DNA of 64,000 nt, taken from Bradyrhizobium diazoefficiens. Lineage in GTDB: Bacteria; Pseudomonadota; Alphaproteobacteria; Rhizobiales; Xanthobacteraceae. Below, piece after piece: positions 25,988 to 35,442 of this stretch (positions are counted from its first letter, which is position 1; each line of letters starts with the position of its first letter). The stretch spans positions 469,595-533,594 of the forward strand of contig NZ_JAFCJE010000006.1 in the NCBI RefSeq assembly GCF_018131185.1, given 5' to 3'. The notes under the pieces were generated by a model. The model ran no database searches. It was not told the DNA's origin and saw only the letters and a program-made list of their open reading frames with translations. The position numbers were made by a program, and so were the translations under genes.

Positions 25988-26029
25988 CCGGCTCGGTCTT
26001 CCCTGACGAAGTCTTGCTCGCACGTCCGG

Positions 26030-27688
26030 CTACGCCCCCGCGATGTCCATCCTGCGGCAGAAGCAAGATGCCTTGATCGGCACCTCCGCCCGCGACTGGG
26101 CGAGGTCAAGTCGCTGTTTGATCAGCGGCCTCTCGGCCTTGTCGTCACGCCGCATGAGACATTCGTGCAAGCCGTGAAGCGACCACAGATTATCGGGATG
26201 CTGGCAGGCCCGGCTCAGCTTTCCATCGAGGCCGAGATCGGAACGGTACACCGCCTCGGCTTCCTCGATCCGTCCCTGCTCCAGCAGCAGCGCGCCGAGT
26301 GCGTGACGCGGTGGCTGCATCCATCCCCACGGCTCGTCATAGGGCAGGGCGTCGCTGAGCGCGACGGATCTGCGCAGCTCAGCGAACGCAAGGTCGTAGT
26401 TGGCTTTGCGATATTCCAGTTCGCCATTCAGCATGGCTTCGGCCACGCCGAGCAGGGCGACGACCTTGTTGTTGTGCACGAGCCGGCTCTCCGGCACGCG
26501 CGTCTTCGCCTGTGCGAACAACGCTTTCTCAGTTTCGGCCTCAGTGACATGGCCAAGCGCCGAATGAGCCACCGCCTTGGCGTAGTGGATCATCGCCGTC
26601 ACCGAGCAGTATAGCTCGCGATCCTCCGGCAGCTGTTGGGCAATGATGTCTTGCCATTTGCCGAAACGCACGAGAACGTGCTGCTTCATCGTCAAGTAGC
26701 CTTCCAGGAAGTCCGCCATGGGGGGCGATTGAATGCGCAGCACTGGCTCGGGCACGGTGGCAATGAGTTCCTCGGCCGCTGCGATGGCGGGGGTGTATTG
26801 ACCCAGGAACATCGCGCCGTAGATGGCGAAGTGGAAGTTGTGGATGACATAGACCAAGTAGACCCCCGGATCGTCCGAATAAGCGAGGAACCGGCGGTCG
26901 GTCGTCAGCGCCTTCTGATTGTAGAGCAGGACGTCGTTGTACTGCCCGCAGAGCACGTCGAGATGCGTCGGCATGTGGATCAGATGGCCGCTATCGGGAA
27001 CGATCGCGCGTAGTCGGTCGCCAGCCCGCATCGCCCGTTGCGGGAAGGGCGACATCTCCATGAGGTGGACGTAGAGATGAAGCAGTCCCGGATGATTCCA
27101 CGCTGCCGGCCATCGATCGAAAGCTTGTTCGAGCACGGCCCTGCATTCCTCGGTGCCGGCGCCCTTGGTTGGTTCTCCAGACTCAAGGTCCCACATCAGC
27201 CACGGCGTCTCGTTCATGATCGATTCGGCAAAGATGGCTCTGACCTCGAGATCGTCGGTATATGTGGCTAAGACCTTTCGCATCTCTCGTGTGAAGGCCT
27301 TGTCCCACGGCGCCATGTCCTCGATCGCTTCACGCTGCGGATAGCGCGCAGATAAGGCGCGGATCAGGGCTCGCTCAACCGGGCTCGCCTTATCCGCTTG
27401 CGCGAGCGCGTCCTGCGTCGCATCGTATGATGCCGCGAGCGCCATTTGACGGCCTTGTGTGTCATAGCGGACCCAGGGCAGGTTGTAGTTGGGACCCGCG
27501 GCGTAGCCGATGCCCCAGTGCGCCATGGCGCAGCTGTTATCGAACTCGAGCGCCTTGCGAAAACATTTGATCGCCTCGCCGTGGTTGAATCCGAACACCC
27601 AGTTGAGCCCTCGGTCAAACCAGAGCTGCGCATCAGGCGAAGTCGTTGTGATTTTGCGGCTGTAGGATCCGAGATCAAAATAGGTCAT
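26030..27688 (-). CDS. tetratricopeptide-repeat protein of unknown function
   Basis: A 552-residue soluble protein made of degenerate TPR-type helix pairs. The most recognisable part is AQLWFDRGLNWVFGFNHGEAIKCFRKALEFD near the N-terminus. Others are ALGALLLEQGRIEEAEAVYRSDL and NLWSLHGLHECLMRR near the C-terminus. The start at 27688 (MTYFDLGSYSRKI) follows AGAGG. From memory it resembles a widespread bacterial TPR group related to eukaryotic TTC38, whose role is unknown. It is convergent with pyrG and stands alone. Confidence 0.75.
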   Translation of the reverse strand: MTYFDLGSYSRKITTTSPDAQLWFDRGLNWVFGFNHGEAIKCFRKALEFDNSCAMAHWGIGYAAGPNYNLPWVRYDTQGRQMALAASYDATQDALAQADKASPVERALIRALSARYPQREAIEDMAPWDKAFTREMRKVLATYTDDLEVRAIFAESIMNETPWLMWDLESGEPTKGAGTEECRAVLEQAFDRWPAAWNHPGLLHLYVHLMEMSPFPQRAMRAGDRLRAIVPDSGHLIHMPTHLDVLCGQYNDVLLYNQKALTTDRRFLAYSDDPGVYLVYVIHNFHFAIYGAMFLGQYTPAIAAAEELIATVPEPVLRIQSPPMADFLEGYLTMKQHVLVRFGKWQDIIAQQLPEDRELYCSVTAMIHYAKAVAHSALGHVTEAETEKALFAQAKTRVPESRLVHNNKVVALLGVAEAMLNGELEYRKANYDLAFAELRRSVALSDALPYDEPWGWMQPPRHALGALLLEQGRIEEAEAVYRSDLGLDGKLSRACQHPDNLWSLHGLHECLMRRDDKAERPLIKQRLDLAQSRAEVPIKASCFCRRMDIAGA

Positions 27689-27901
27689 TGCCTCTGCCTC
27701 CTCTGATCGCTTCGGTCGTTTCGCCGATTGCTCTCGGTTTGTCGGCGGCTGATACGCCGCACCGAGCCTGCACATTATCAAGAGCGCCGGCCCCCCGCTA
27801 TCGAGCTATGCACGAAACGCCATGAGGGGCGCCCGGGCGAGGCTCAAGACAGAGTTGTAGCCAGCGGGTATAACCGCCGCTCCTGTCAGGGAGGACCATG
27901 A

Positions 27902-28228
27902 ATGATCTACGAAATGCGCCAGTATCGTTGCCTGCCCGGCCGCCTGCCGGCACTGCTGAAGCGGTTCGAGACCGCCACGCTGAAGATCTGGGAAAAGCAC
28001 GGCATCAAGCAGGCCGGGTTCTTCACCACCGTGATCGGCGAATCCAACCAGGAGCTGACCTATTTCCTGGCCTGGGACTCGCTTGCCGAGCGCGAGAAGA
28101 AGTGGGGCGCGTTCATGACGGATCCGGACTGGATGAAGGCGCGTGCCGAGAGCGAAGCCGACGGCCAGATCGTTGCCAACATCGTCAGCCAGATTCTGGC
28201 GCCGACCGCTTTCTCGGCGGTGAAGTGA
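27902..28228 (+). CDS. NIPSNAP-family protein
   Basis: A 108-residue ferredoxin-like-fold protein starting MIYEMRQYRCLPGRLPALLKRF. It has the family's FFTTVIGESNQELTYFLAWDS segment and the WGAFMTDPDWMKAR helix. The fold is related to dimeric alpha-beta barrel enzymes, but no catalytic role is established. GGGAGG precedes the start. Confidence 0.85.
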   Translation: MIYEMRQYRCLPGRLPALLKRFETATLKIWEKHGIKQAGFFTTVIGESNQELTYFLAWDSLAEREKKWGAFMTDPDWMKARAESEADGQIVANIVSQILAPTAFSAVK

Positions 28229-28356
28229 GCGCCGGCCGGCGCTGCGCGGCCTCATTGGGGCCCCTGGCGCAACCCTGATATTCGAACGGCCCGGGCCGAA
28301 TGGGGTTGATCCGACCCCCACGGCGGCTATGGTCGCGGCGAAACGAGGGATTGGCC

Positions 28357-29205
28357 TTGAGCTCTTCGCATTCAGCGGCGCCGGTCGTTACCATTGGCAC
28401 GGTCAAGTTCGGCAACGATCTGCCGATTGCGATCATTGCAGGACCCTGCCAGCTCGAAAGCCGCCAGCATGCGCTGGAGGTCGCCTCCGCGCTCAAGGAG
28501 ATCGCCGCGCGGCTGAACATCGGCCTCGTCTACAAGACCTCCTTCGACAAGGCCAATCGCACCAGCGCATCCGCTGCGCGCGGGCTGGGCCTGTCGCAGT
28601 CGCTGCCGATCTTCGCGGAGATCCGATCCTCGCTCGGCCTGCCTGTGCTGACCGACGTGCACGATGCCACGCAATGCGCCGAGGTGGCGCAAGCCGTGGA
28701 CGTCCTGCAGATCCCGGCCTTCCTGTGCCGGCAGACTGATCTCCTGCTCGCTGCCGCTGCGACCGGCAGGGTCGTCAACGTCAAGAAGGGGCAGTTCCTG
28801 GCGCCATGGGACATGGCGAATGTCGTCACGAAGATCACCAGTGCCAACAATTCGAATGTACTCGTCACCGAGCGCGGGGCGTCCTTCGGCTACAACACGC
28901 TGGTCTCCGACATGCGCGCGCTGCCGATCCTGGCGCGCACCACCGGCGCGCCTGTCATCTTCGATGCCACCCATTCGGTGCAGCAGCCGGGCGGGAAGGG
29001 GACGTCCTCGGGCGGCGAGCGCGAATTCGTGCCGGTGCTGGCGCGCGCGGCCGTTGCGGTCGGCGTCGCCGGCGTCTTCATCGAGACCCATCCCGATCCC
29101 GATCGTGCGCCCTCCGATGGCCCCAACATGGTGCCGCTGCGTGAGTTCGAGGGCCTGATCGCTAGGCTGATGGCGTTCGACGCGCTGGCAAAGAACCCGC
29201 GCTGA
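28357..29205 (+). CDS. kdsA: 3-deoxy-8-phosphooctulonate (Kdo-8-P) synthase
   Basis: Condenses phosphoenolpyruvate with arabinose-5-phosphate to Kdo-8-phosphate for lipopolysaccharide inner core. Signatures are IAGPCQLESRQHALE, YKTSFDKANRTS, LTDVHDATQ, and FDATHSVQQPGG. The start is probably TTG at 28357, six bases after GAGGGA, giving 282 residues as in relatives. An upstream ATG at 28300 would add an atypical basic extension. Its stop overlaps the next start by one base (TGATG). Confidence 0.95.
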   Translation: MSSSHSAAPVVTIGTVKFGNDLPIAIIAGPCQLESRQHALEVASALKEIAARLNIGLVYKTSFDKANRTSASAARGLGLSQSLPIFAEIRSSLGLPVLTDVHDATQCAEVAQAVDVLQIPAFLCRQTDLLLAAAATGRVVNVKKGQFLAPWDMANVVTKITSANNSNVLVTERGASFGYNTLVSDMRALPILARTTGAPVIFDATHSVQQPGGKGTSSGGEREFVPVLARAAVAVGVAGVFIETHPDPDRAPSDGPNMVPLREFEGLIARLMAFDALAKNPR

Positions 29206-30428
29206 TGCAGCAAGGCGAGGCACGGCCGCAAGATCACGGCTTGCCGACAGCGCTTTACGTCATATCAGGCGCGAGCTTTGCCGCAGCGCTGTCGGCGCGC
29301 GCGCTCGATCCGGTGCTGCCGCATGTCGCCGAGGATTTTGGCGTCAGCATCGCGACCGCCGCGGGCTTTGCCGCGGTGTTCGCCTTCACCTTCTCGATCA
29401 TCCAACCCATCGTCGGCGCCGCCGCCGATCTGTTCGGCAAGACGCGGCTGATGATCGGCTGTCTCGCGCTGCTCGGGCTTGCCAACATCCTCGGCGCCCT
29501 CTCGTCCTCGTTCTCGGTTCTGTTCGCGACCCGCATCCTTGCCGGCATCGGCTCGGGCGGCGTGTTTCCGGTGGCGCTGAGCCTGACCAGCGATCTCGTC
29601 GGGCCGGAGAAACGGCAGGTCGCGATCAGCCGTACGCTCGCCGGCGCCATGACCGGCAATCTGCTCGGCGCCTCGGCCTCCGGGCTGATCGGCGATTTCC
29701 TGGGCTGGCGCGGCGTGCTGGCGGTGCTGGGCGTGCTCGTCATCGTGGCGTCGATCGCGGTCGCGGCCGGCTTTCACGGCGCCCAGGTCCAGCATCCGCC
29801 GAAGACCAGCCTGTCGGCGCTCAAGGCCGGCTATCGCACCATCTTCACCAATCCGAACGCCTATGTCTGCTACTCGGCGGTGTTCATCGAAGGCTGCTGC
29901 GTGCTCGGCCTGTTTCCTTACATCGCCTCGTTCCTGTTCGAGCTCGGGCAGACCTCGCTGTCGATCGCCGGCATCGTCATCGCGGGTTTTGCGGTCGGCG
30001 GCCTGTTCTACACGCTGACCGTGTCGCGCCTGCTGCCCTGGCTGGGCGTGAAGGGCATGATGATCTCCGGCATGACGCTGGTGGCCTCGCAGCTCATTGC
30101 CGTCGCCTTTGGGCCACGCTGGGAAGTGCAGGCCCTGAATCTCGTCGTGATGGGGTGGGGCTTTTACATCGCCCATGGGTGTCTGCAGGTCTTCGCCAGC
30201 GAGCTTTCGGTCGAGGCGCGTGCGACTGCGCTGTCACTGCATTCGTTCTTTTTTTTCATGGGGCAGACGGTGGGGCCGCTCGCCTATGGCTTCGGGCTCC
30301 AGCACGCCGGCAAGATGCCGACGCTGTTCGCGAGCGCAGGGATCATGGTGGTGCTGGGCGTCGTCTGTGCCCGGCTGCTCAAGCAGCGCGCGCCGGCGGA
30401 CGCGCGCGGAGGTCCAGGCAGCCCTTGA
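29205..30428 (+). CDS. major facilitator superfamily transporter
   Basis: A 12-helix transporter of 407 residues in the drug/sugar-efflux style (DHA1-like). Loop motif A is degenerate (GAAADLFGKTRLM), and motif C-like Gly-rich helices are seen (LAGIGSGGVFPVALSL). The substrate is unknown. It is translationally coupled to kdsA through TGATG, which ties its expression to envelope synthesis. No export function for Kdo is claimed. Confidence 0.85.
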   Translation: MQQGEARPQDHGLPTALYVISGASFAAALSARALDPVLPHVAEDFGVSIATAAGFAAVFAFTFSIIQPIVGAAADLFGKTRLMIGCLALLGLANILGALSSSFSVLFATRILAGIGSGGVFPVALSLTSDLVGPEKRQVAISRTLAGAMTGNLLGASASGLIGDFLGWRGVLAVLGVLVIVASIAVAAGFHGAQVQHPPKTSLSALKAGYRTIFTNPNAYVCYSAVFIEGCCVLGLFPYIASFLFELGQTSLSIAGIVIAGFAVGGLFYTLTVSRLLPWLGVKGMMISGMTLVASQLIAVAFGPRWEVQALNLVVMGWGFYIAHGCLQVFASELSVEARATALSLHSFFFFMGQTVGPLAYGFGLQHAGKMPTLFASAGIMVVLGVVCARLLKQRAPADARGGPGSP

Positions 30429-30517
30429 ACGGGGCGTCGCCCCCACCAGGACACCGTCGATCGCGTATGCATGGCACACGAATTGCTTTTAATCTGGGCA
30501 AATCGAGGTGTGAGACC

Positions 30518-32392
30518 GTGGATGCGCAGCCCGACCGTTTGCCAAGCTCAGCAGGCACGCCTGGACCGACCGGGTATCCCACCAGGCCCCCGCTTAGCCG
30601 TTTCCTGACCAATTGCCACGAGGAGTTCAGGCTCGATCATTCCGGCCTGCTCGCCGACTATATCCCCGAGCTGACGCGCGCCAACCCCGATCATTTCGGC
30701 ATCGCGCTCGTCACCATCGACGGCCATGTCTACGAGGTTGGCGACAGCGCGGTACCGTTCACGATCCAGTCGGTGTCGAAGGCGTTCGTCTTCGCTCTGG
30801 CGTTGGAGATGGTCGGCGAAGAGCGTGTCGCGGCCACCATCGGCGTCGAACCGAGCGGCGAAGCGTTCAATTCGATCCGGCTCACCAACGACAACCGGCC
30901 CTTCAACCCGATGGTCAATGCAGGCGCCATCGCCTGCTCGGGCCTCATCTACGGGATGGACGGGAAGGGCGCCTTCGAGCGCGTTCACGCCAAGCTCAGC
31001 GAGTTCGCTGGCCGCCAGCTCGGCGTCGATGATGCCGTTCATGCCTCGGAAACGGCGACCGGTAATCGCAACCGTGCCATTGCCTGGCTGCTCCGGAACT
31101 ACGCGGTGCTGCCTGACGACGTCGACGCCGTGCTCGACGTCTATTTCCGCCAATGCGCCATTCTCGTCACCGCGCGCGATCTGGCGGTGATGGCGGCAAC
31201 GCTCGCCAACCGCGGCATCAATCCGGTGACGGGCGTGCGGGTGATCACGCCGCACATTGTCGCGCGCACGCTGTCGGTGATGACGAGCTCGGGCATGTAC
31301 GATTATGCCGGCGAGTGGACCTATCGCGTGGGCATTCCCGCCAAGAGCGGCGTCGGCGGCGGCATCGTCGCGGCGCTGCCTTCGCAGCTCGGGCTCGGCA
31401 CCTTCTCGCCGCTGCTCGACGATCATTTCAACAGCGTGCGCGGCCTGAAGGTCTGCGAAGCGTTGTCGGCGCGCTACGATCTGCACATGCTGAACCGCAA
31501 CGCCGACGTTCGTACCAGCATCATGGCGGACTACGACATCTACGGGATCTCCTCGCGCCGCAGCCGCCAGCCGCACGAGCAGCAGATTCTCGACGACCGC
31601 CACAGCGACGTGCGTGTGCTCGAACTGGTCGGCGCGATGAATTTCGCCACCATCGATTATGTGACGCGAAAGCTCAACAGCGATCCGCCGGACGCGCCGT
31701 TTCTGATCATCGATTTCCGCCGCGTGCCCGACATCACCGCGGCGGGTGCCGAACTGCTGGGCGAGACGCTGACCGCACTCGGTCATGGCGGCGTCTTTAC
31801 GATTCTGTCGGGTCTGGAGGAGACCTCCGCGGTCTGGCGCGCGATCTCCGCCCGCGCCGCGGATTCGCGCCGGCTGCGGCGCTTCACGCTGCTCGACGAT
31901 GCCATCGAATGGGCCGAGGACCAGGTGATCTATCGCTTTGGCGGCTTCACCGACGTGAAGGAGAGTACGCATCTTCACGAGCAGGCGCTGCTCGCTGAGC
32001 TCGACGCCGACGAGATCGCCGCCATCGTCAAGCTCTCGACCGCGCGGCGTTACGCGGCTGGCCAGCGCATCATCGCGGCCGGGGAGCCCGCAAAGTCGCT
32101 GTTCTTCCTCGAGAGCGGCATGGTCAGCGTGAAACTGCCGAGCGGTGTGAGGCTCGCTTCCCTCGGCCCCGGCATGGAGTTCGGCGAGATGGCGATTCTG
32201 GAGGGACGCCGCAGCGCCGATGTCGTCGCCGATACGCCCGTCGCCTGCCTCGAACTGCCGCTGGACAGCTTTGCCGATTACCGCCGCCTGCACCCGGAGA
32301 CGGCATTGAAGATCATGCGCAATCTCGCCGCGATCCTGGCACGCAGGCTGGTGTTGGCGAATGCGAAGGTGGATTTGCTGAGCGCCTATTGA
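30518..32392 (+). CDS. glsA: glutaminase A fused to STAS and cyclic-nucleotide-binding domains
   Basis: The N-terminal 310 residues are a serine-type glutaminase that hydrolyses glutamine to glutamate and ammonia, with S85 and K88 in QSVSKAF and PMVNAGAI, TGNRNRAIAW, and SGVGGGI motifs. A STAS domain follows (about 361-470), then a cyclic-nucleotide-binding domain (about 490-620, with FGEMAILEGRRSADVVADT). At 624 residues it is twice the size of a plain bacterial glutaminase. The GTG start at 30518 has GAGG nine bases upstream. The fusion suggests cAMP or protein-partner control of activity, which is inference. An upstream ATG at 30467 would add 17 residues. Confidence 0.9.
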   Translation: MDAQPDRLPSSAGTPGPTGYPTRPPLSRFLTNCHEEFRLDHSGLLADYIPELTRANPDHFGIALVTIDGHVYEVGDSAVPFTIQSVSKAFVFALALEMVGEERVAATIGVEPSGEAFNSIRLTNDNRPFNPMVNAGAIACSGLIYGMDGKGAFERVHAKLSEFAGRQLGVDDAVHASETATGNRNRAIAWLLRNYAVLPDDVDAVLDVYFRQCAILVTARDLAVMAATLANRGINPVTGVRVITPHIVARTLSVMTSSGMYDYAGEWTYRVGIPAKSGVGGGIVAALPSQLGLGTFSPLLDDHFNSVRGLKVCEALSARYDLHMLNRNADVRTSIMADYDIYGISSRRSRQPHEQQILDDRHSDVRVLELVGAMNFATIDYVTRKLNSDPPDAPFLIIDFRRVPDITAAGAELLGETLTALGHGGVFTILSGLEETSAVWRAISARAADSRRLRRFTLLDDAIEWAEDQVIYRFGGFTDVKESTHLHEQALLAELDADEIAAIVKLSTARRYAAGQRIIAAGEPAKSLFFLESGMVSVKLPSGVRLASLGPGMEFGEMAILEGRRSADVVADTPVACLELPLDSFADYRRLHPETALKIMRNLAAILARRLVLANAKVDLLSAY

Positions 32393-32458
32393 TTGGCCAT
32401 CGATGCCGATGCCTGTTCCCCGGATGCAGCGCCGCACCGTCGGGGACACGAGAGAGGC

Positions 32459-32911
32459 TTAGCCGCGTCCGCGATAGGGCGCGACGCCTTGCTCGGGCAC
32501 CCACAGGCCCTTCGGCACGCGGCCGGTCTGCCAGAATACGTCGATCGGAATGCCGCCGCGCGGATACCAGTAGCCGCCGATGCGCAGCCATTTCGGCTTG
32601 ATCTCGGAAGCGATGCGCTTGCCGATCATCACGGTGCAGTCCTCGTGGAAGGCGCCGTGGTTGCGGAAGCTCGCGATGTAGAGTTTCAGCGATTTCGACT
32701 CCAGCAGCCACGGGCCCGGCGCGTAGTCGATCATCAGATGCGCGAAATCGGGCTGCCCCGTGACCGGACAGAGCGAGGTGAATTCCGGCACGGTGAAGCG
32801 CACCAGATAGTCGGTGCCCTTTTGCGGATTGGGCACGCGGTCGAGTTGGGCCTTCTCCGGTGTATCCGGCCACTCGACCGCGCGGCCGAGCTGGAGGGAG
32901 TTTTTCGCCAT
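32459..32911 (-). CDS. queF: NADPH-dependent 7-cyano-7-deazaguanine reductase QueF
   Basis: Reduces preQ0 to preQ1 in queuosine synthesis. It is the short (type I, unimodular) form of 150 residues. The catalytic C48 and D55 lie in FTSLCPVTGQPDFAH, and the NADPH/substrate motif is ESKSLKLY. The start MAKNSLQLGRAVEWP matches rhizobial QueF better than an upstream in-frame ATG. Confidence 0.96.
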   Translation of the reverse strand: MAKNSLQLGRAVEWPDTPEKAQLDRVPNPQKGTDYLVRFTVPEFTSLCPVTGQPDFAHLMIDYAPGPWLLESKSLKLYIASFRNHGAFHEDCTVMIGKRIASEIKPKWLRIGGYWYPRGGIPIDVFWQTGRVPKGLWVPEQGVAPYRGRG

Positions 32912-32961
32912 CGTCGTCACATCCTGTTTCAATGCCGGGATGGACGCAAATGCCGCTGTCG

Positions 32962-33939
32962 TCAACCGGCGGCGATGGTCTGGATCATGACGATCCGGTC
33001 GTTACCGGACTCGCAGCCCCAGAGCTCGCCCGGCCTGCCGTCGAGCTGGCGGACGGCGGCATTGGCCTTGTCGCTGGCGAACACGTCGAATTTCTCCGTG
33101 GCAGGATCGAAGCGAAGAATCGCGTTGGCGGAGAAGTCGGTCAGCCAGACCTTATCCTTGTCGTCGACAAAGACGGCGTAGGCGCGGGGGCGTTCGCCCG
33201 GCAGCTTCCAGGTGTTCCACGAGCCATCGGCGGGATCGTGCACAGAGACGTTTCCGCTGTTCCATTCGCTGACCCAGATCCGGCTTTTCGAGTCCGACCA
33301 CACCCGCCGCGCGCCCTGGTTGGTCGTCGGCGGCTCGACCATTGCGACATCACCCGTCGCGCGATCGATCTTCGCGATGTAGCTGCCGGCGAGCGAGGCG
33401 TACCAGACATCGCCCTTGGGCGTCACGGTGATGCCGTAGGGGCCGACGCCCTTGGGCGCCTTGAACACAATCATTTCGCCGGACTTCGGCGCGAGGCGGC
33501 CGTAATAGCCGGACTGCCCGGTGAACCAATAGATGCCTTCCTGGTCGAACACGCCGGTATTGAGGTTGGCGTAGGCGAACTTCTCCGGCAGGCGGAACAG
33601 GGTGACCTTGAGATCGCCGGGATCGACACGCGCAATCGCGTTTTGGCCGCCCTCGGTGATCCAGGGCGCGCCGTCGGGGCCGATGGTCACGCCATGCGGA
33701 GCTGCGCCCGGACCGAGGCCGACCGTCTTGAAACGGCCATCCCGGGGATCGAGCCTGCCGAGCAGGCCCTTGCCCTGCGCCGTGAACCAGACCGAACCGT
33801 CAGGGGCGGGCGCGAGATCGTGCAGGCCGATGCCGGCACTGATCGGGTAATATTTTGTCCGGAACGGGCCGTCCTGGGCAAAACCTGGGCGGGCCACCAA
33901 CAGGGCGGCACTCGAAGCGAGAAACTGGCGGCGATTCAT
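32962..33939 (-). CDS. exported Vgb-like beta-propeller protein
   Basis: A 325-residue protein with a twin-arginine-like signal (MNRRQFLASSAALLVARPGFA). Repeated blades have motifs such as APDGSVWFTAQGKGLLGRLDP and PKGDVWYASLAGSYIAKIDR. The fold is that of virginiamycin B lyase (Vgb), which opens streptogramin rings, but periplasmic location and many non-enzymatic relatives make lyase activity doubtful. It is divergent from eno. Confidence 0.78.
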   Translation of the reverse strand: MNRRQFLASSAALLVARPGFAQDGPFRTKYYPISAGIGLHDLAPAPDGSVWFTAQGKGLLGRLDPRDGRFKTVGLGPGAAPHGVTIGPDGAPWITEGGQNAIARVDPGDLKVTLFRLPEKFAYANLNTGVFDQEGIYWFTGQSGYYGRLAPKSGEMIVFKAPKGVGPYGITVTPKGDVWYASLAGSYIAKIDRATGDVAMVEPPTTNQGARRVWSDSKSRIWVSEWNSGNVSVHDPADGSWNTWKLPGERPRAYAVFVDDKDKVWLTDFSANAILRFDPATEKFDVFASDKANAAVRQLDGRPGELWGCESGNDRIVMIQTIAAG

Positions 33940-34115
33940 GGCGTTACCCCGGCTGGTTCAGATTGAGGTTGGACGCTCAAATCAGTCGCGTTCAAGCTTA
34001 GCCCCGGCCGCTTCACGCGTCAGTCGAAGCCCACCGTCCAAGCGTTCACATTTGCTTACGGCCCGTGTAAGACCCGCGGCGAACCGATCAAACCTAACGA
34101 ACGGAAGTGCACATC

Positions 34116-35399
34116 ATGACCGCCATCATCGACATCATCGGCCGCGAAATCCTCGATAGCCGGGGCAATCCCACCGTCGAGGTCGATGTCGTGCTGGAGG
34201 ATGGCGCGCTCGGCCGCGCCGCCGTACCGTCGGGCGCATCGACGGGCGCCCATGAGGCGGTGGAACTGCGCGACGGCGACAAGGCCCGCTATCTCGGCAA
34301 GGGTGTCACCAAGGCGGTCGGTGCCGTCAACGGCGAGATCTTCGAGGCCCTGAGCGGCCTCGACGTCGAGCAGCAGGCCCAGATCGACCAGATCATGATC
34401 GACCTCGACGGCACGCCGAACAAGAGCCGGCTGGGCGCCAACGCCATCCTCGGCGTCTCGCTCGCCTGCGCCAAGGCCGCGGCGAACTCGCTCGACATGC
34501 CGCTCTACCGTTACGTCGGCGGCACCTCGGCGCGCCTGTTGCCGGTGCCGATGATGAACATCATCAACGGCGGCGTTCATGCCGACAACCCGATCGACTT
34601 CCAGGAATTCATGATCCTGCCCGTCGGCGCGTCGTCCTTTGCCGAGGGTCTGCGCTACGGCGCTGAGGTCTTCCACACGCTGAAGTCCGAGCTGAAGAAG
34701 GCCGGCCATAACACCAATGTCGGCGACGAGGGCGGTTTCGCCCCGAACCTGCCATCGGCCGATGCCGCGCTGGAATTCGTCATGAACGCGATCGGCAAGG
34801 CCGGCTTCAAGGCGGGAAGCGACATCGTGCTCGGCCTCGACTGCGCCTCGACCGAGTTCTTCAAGGACGGAAAATATGTCTACGAAGGCGAGGGCAAGAC
34901 CCGTTCGATCTCCGAGCAGGCCAAATATCTTGCCGACTTGGTTGCGCGCTATCCGATCGTCACCATCGAGGACGGCATGTCGGAAGACGACATGGACGGC
35001 TGGAAGGAGCTCACCGACCTCGTCGGCAAGAAGTGCCAGCTGGTCGGCGACGATCTCTTCGTCACCAACGTCAAGCGCCTCGCCGAAGGCATCAAGGCGG
35101 GCCGGGCCAACTCGATCCTGATCAAGGTCAACCAGATCGGCACGCTGACCGAGACGCTCGCCGCCGTCGAGATGGCGCACAAGGCCGGCTACACCTCGGT
35201 GATGTCGCACCGCTCGGGCGAGACCGAGGATTCCACCATCGCCGACCTCGCGGTCGCCACAAATTGCGGCCAGATCAAGACCGGCTCCCTTGCGCGTTCC
35301 GATCGCACCGCCAAATACAACCAGCTCCTGCGCATCGAGCAGCAGCTCGGCAAGCAGGCGCTCTACGGCGGCAAGGCGGCATTGAAGGCGCTGGCATAA
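34116..35399 (+). CDS. eno: enolase
   Basis: Converts 2-phosphoglycerate to phosphoenolpyruvate. The 427-residue protein begins MTAIIDIIGREILDSRGNPT and contains SGASTGAHEA, GDEGGFAPNL, LIKVNQIGTLTET and SHRSGETEDSTIADLAV, covering the metal-binding and catalytic residues. It leads a glycolysis/pyruvate region that ends with the pyruvate dehydrogenase genes. Confidence 0.98.
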   Translation: MTAIIDIIGREILDSRGNPTVEVDVVLEDGALGRAAVPSGASTGAHEAVELRDGDKARYLGKGVTKAVGAVNGEIFEALSGLDVEQQAQIDQIMIDLDGTPNKSRLGANAILGVSLACAKAAANSLDMPLYRYVGGTSARLLPVPMMNIINGGVHADNPIDFQEFMILPVGASSFAEGLRYGAEVFHTLKSELKKAGHNTNVGDEGGFAPNLPSADAALEFVMNAIGKAGFKAGSDIVLGLDCASTEFFKDGKYVYEGEGKTRSISEQAKYLADLVARYPIVTIEDGMSEDDMDGWKELTDLVGKKCQLVGDDLFVTNVKRLAEGIKAGRANSILIKVNQIGTLTETLAAVEMAHKAGYTSVMSHRSGETEDSTIADLAVATNCGQIKTGSLARSDRTAKYNQLLRIEQQLGKQALYGGKAALKALA

Positions 35400-35442
35400 G
35401 CCGGCGTCACCGCGCGAAGAACAGGGACAGGGGAGGATCGAC

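Noticed and set aside
32962..33939. Antibiotic-inactivating virginiamycin B lyase
   Set aside because: Only the propeller fold is supported. The twin-arginine signal indicates export, and most family members outside Gram-positive resistance genes have other or unknown roles.
33963..33980. TTGAG ... CTCAA inverted repeat upstream of the Vgb-like gene as a FixK box
   Set aside because: The half-sites are too far apart (TTGA-N10-TCAA), whereas FixK/FNR needs TTGA-N6-TCAA.
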